DNA of 7,434 bases from the NCBI GenBank assembly GCA_021160885.1, contig JAGHBR010000532.1, positions 1 to 7,434 on the forward strand, written 5' to 3'. Shown piece by piece: positions 6,521 to 7,434 of this stretch (the first letter of the stretch is position 1; each line of letters begins with the position of its first letter). The position numbers and the translations under genes are program-made. The notes beneath the pieces were generated by a model, which worked only from the letters and a program-made list of their open reading frames with translations, searched no databases and was not told the origin of the DNA. This DNA comes from Caldisericaceae bacterium (lineage in GTDB: Bacteria; Calditrichota; Calditrichia; Calditrichales; Calditrichaceae).

Positions 6521-6671
6521 CAAAGGTTGTAAAAATTAGTTGTTTTAAATCAGGGATTGCATATTATTGTGATTTTTACATTCTAATTCCAGACTTAAAT
6601 AGGCTTTAATTTTGCGCTGATGCTTTCCTTTCTTTATTTTCCTTTTGGATTGAATCATTTTCGGGGAAAAA

Positions 6672-7367
6672 ATGACTGCACATGATATCTGGGGCCTGGC
6701 GCTCTCTTACGTGTACGCTTTTGGTTTGTTGATCATTGTCGAACAAATAGCAAAAAAATTGCGCTGGCCACAATTTATCAGCCGTAAAATTATTCATATC
6801 GGTGCCGGCATGTGGACCTGGGCCATTGTGCTGTTGTTTGATCACTGGTATTGGGGCGTTGTGCCATTTGCCAGTTTTATTGTCTTAAATTATTTATTCT
6901 ACCGGCAGCGTACCTTTGCCGCCATGGACGGAGAAAAAGAAAGTCCGGGAACCGTCTATTTTGCCCTGTCCATTACGATTTTGTTTCTACTGGGCTGGCG
7001 TAACCAACCAGACGATCAGCTCCATCTTATTTTGCCGGCCATTATGGCTATGACCTGGGGCGATGCCATGGCCAGCCTGATTGGCAAGTATTGGGGCAAA
7101 CGATCTTTCAGCTTCCGGGGCTTACAGAAAACTCTGGAAGGATCGGCCGCCATGCTAATTTTCAGTACATTGGTAATCTGGGGCACTTTGCTTATTTTAC
7201 AGCATTACCAGTTAAGCTCTGTTTTAGCGGGAATTAATTCTTTTTACCTTTTGGGCAAAGCACTAATTGTGGCATCGGTTCTGACCGGCGTGGAAGCCGT
7301 TTCGCCATTTGGAACGGACAATTTATTTGTGCCGCTGATTGGCGCCAGCTTATTATTTTTGATTTAA
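6672..7367 (+). CDS. CTP-dependent dolichol/phytol kinase family membrane protein
   Basis: A 231-residue polytopic inner-membrane protein with about six or seven hydrophobic segments. It carries the motifs of the SEC59/VTE5/DGK1-type CTP-dependent kinases, which share a superfamily with phosphatidate cytidylyltransferase: RKIIH (38-42) at the start of a helix, WGDAMASLIGKYWGKRSF (129-146), KTLEGSAAM (153-161) and GTDNLFVPL (214-222). Such enzymes phosphorylate a lipid alcohol (polyprenol, phytol-type isoprenoid or diacylglycerol) using CTP. The substrate here cannot be decided from sequence. GGGGA ends four bases before the ATG and serves as a modest ribosome site. The gene is on the same strand as the VWA gene but 357 bp away with a repeat between them, so it is probably transcribed separately. 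The length is normal and the gene appears intact. Confidence 0.85.
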   Translation: MTAHDIWGLALSYVYAFGLLIIVEQIAKKLRWPQFISRKIIHIGAGMWTWAIVLLFDHWYWGVVPFASFIVLNYLFYRQRTFAAMDGEKESPGTVYFALSITILFLLGWRNQPDDQLHLILPAIMAMTWGDAMASLIGKYWGKRSFSFRGLQKTLEGSAAMLIFSTLVIWGTLLILQHYQLSSVLAGINSFYLLGKALIVASVLTGVEAVSPFGTDNLFVPLIGASLLFLI

Positions 7368-7375
7368 GATTTAGG

Positions 7376-7410
7376 AAATTTTGAATTTTAAATGTTGAAT
7401 GTTGAATGAT
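7376..7410 (+). repeat. Degenerate 7-bp tandem repeat
   Basis: Five consecutive heptamers follow the consensus GAATKTT: AAATTTT, GAATTTT, AAATGTT, GAATGTT, GAATGAT. The array starts eight bases after the lipid-kinase stop codon and ends before the window edge. Short AT-rich heptad arrays of this kind could be slippage products or spacer repeats. No function is evident, and there is no GC-rich stem to make it a terminator. Confidence 0.5.
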
Positions 7411-7434
7411 TGTTAATACTGCACAGTTAAAAGA

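Larger units (their letters stand above)
6393..6528. repeat. Nested palindromic element bounded by a 16-bp perfect inverted repeat
   Basis: The left arm at 6393-6408 and the right arm at 6513-6528 are exact reverse complements over 16 bases (AACCTTTGAAAAAATC on the left). Between them lies the REP-like double hairpin at 6437-6492 and a partial extra copy of its left end at 6418-6429. The whole could fold as a long basal stem with two or three arms in DNA or RNA. I see no target-site duplication and no coding capacity. It may be a non-autonomous mobile element, an RNA-level terminator or processing structure after the VWA gene, or a repeat inserted within an older palindrome. Confidence 0.65.
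6315..6671. other. Non-coding gap of 357 bp between the VWA and lipid-kinase genes
   Basis: No convincing gene lies here. A plus-strand reading frame at 6364-6609 is open, but its middle translates the palindromic repeat into the CHSRESGNP...HQVRNDDG peptide, a well-known by-product of such repeats, and it lacks a ribosome site. The gap contains a nested palindromic element (6393-6528, listed separately), an A5T6 tract near 6372-6382, and about 140 bp of AT-rich sequence before the next gene, which should contain that gene's promoter. I could not pick a credible -35/-10 pair there. Confidence 0.75.

Noticed and set aside
6364..6609. Open plus-strand frame of 81 codons in the repeat region
   Set aside because: The central part translates the palindromic repeat (CHSRESGNP and HQVRNDDG are typical products of such repeats). 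There is no ribosome site and the rest is low-complexity.
6606..6845. Minus-strand frame opposite the lipid-kinase start
   Set aside because: It overlaps the motif-bearing membrane protein on the other strand and its translation has no recognisable features.

Overview
The window is AT-rich and bacterial, with compact genes and A/T-heavy spacers. Gene content suggests a Gram-negative relative of the Bacteroidota/Calditrichota (FCB) group. The best clue is the 681-residue BatA-type protein (N-terminal aerotolerance-type membrane domain, VWA, receptor-like C-terminal anchor), an architecture I associate mainly with that group. The species assignment is inference from gene style only; there is no rRNA or marker gene to fix it.

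Layout: the left half (150-4180) is all on the minus strand. In transcription order it holds a SAM-dependent methyltransferase, an 82-bp spacer with a perfect short palindrome, then three tightly packed cell-envelope genes: an unrecognised single-pass membrane/coiled-coil protein, ftsE and ftsX. These three overlap by ATGA at each junction, so they are almost certainly one translationally coupled operon. A 75-bp spacer with a good sigma70-like promoter then leads to an L-lactate dehydrogenase that keeps the catalytic residues and both residues used by fructose-1,6-bisphosphate-activated enzymes.

The right half (4269-7367) is on the plus strand, divergent from the methyltransferase across an 88-bp spacer. 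It holds the BatA/VWA membrane protein, a 357-bp non-coding gap and a polytopic CTP-dependent lipid-alcohol kinase family protein (dolichol/phytol kinase type). The gap carries a nested palindromic element: a 16-bp perfect inverted repeat enclosing a REP-like double hairpin. The right edge has a degenerate heptamer tandem repeat.

Together the genes are mostly envelope housekeeping (division-linked ABC transporter, membrane VWA protein, isoprenoid/lipid kinase) plus fermentation. No defence system, phage gene, transposase, CRISPR, tRNA or rRNA is visible. The most noteworthy items are the uncharacterised membrane coiled-coil protein coupled to FtsEX and the nested repeat element.
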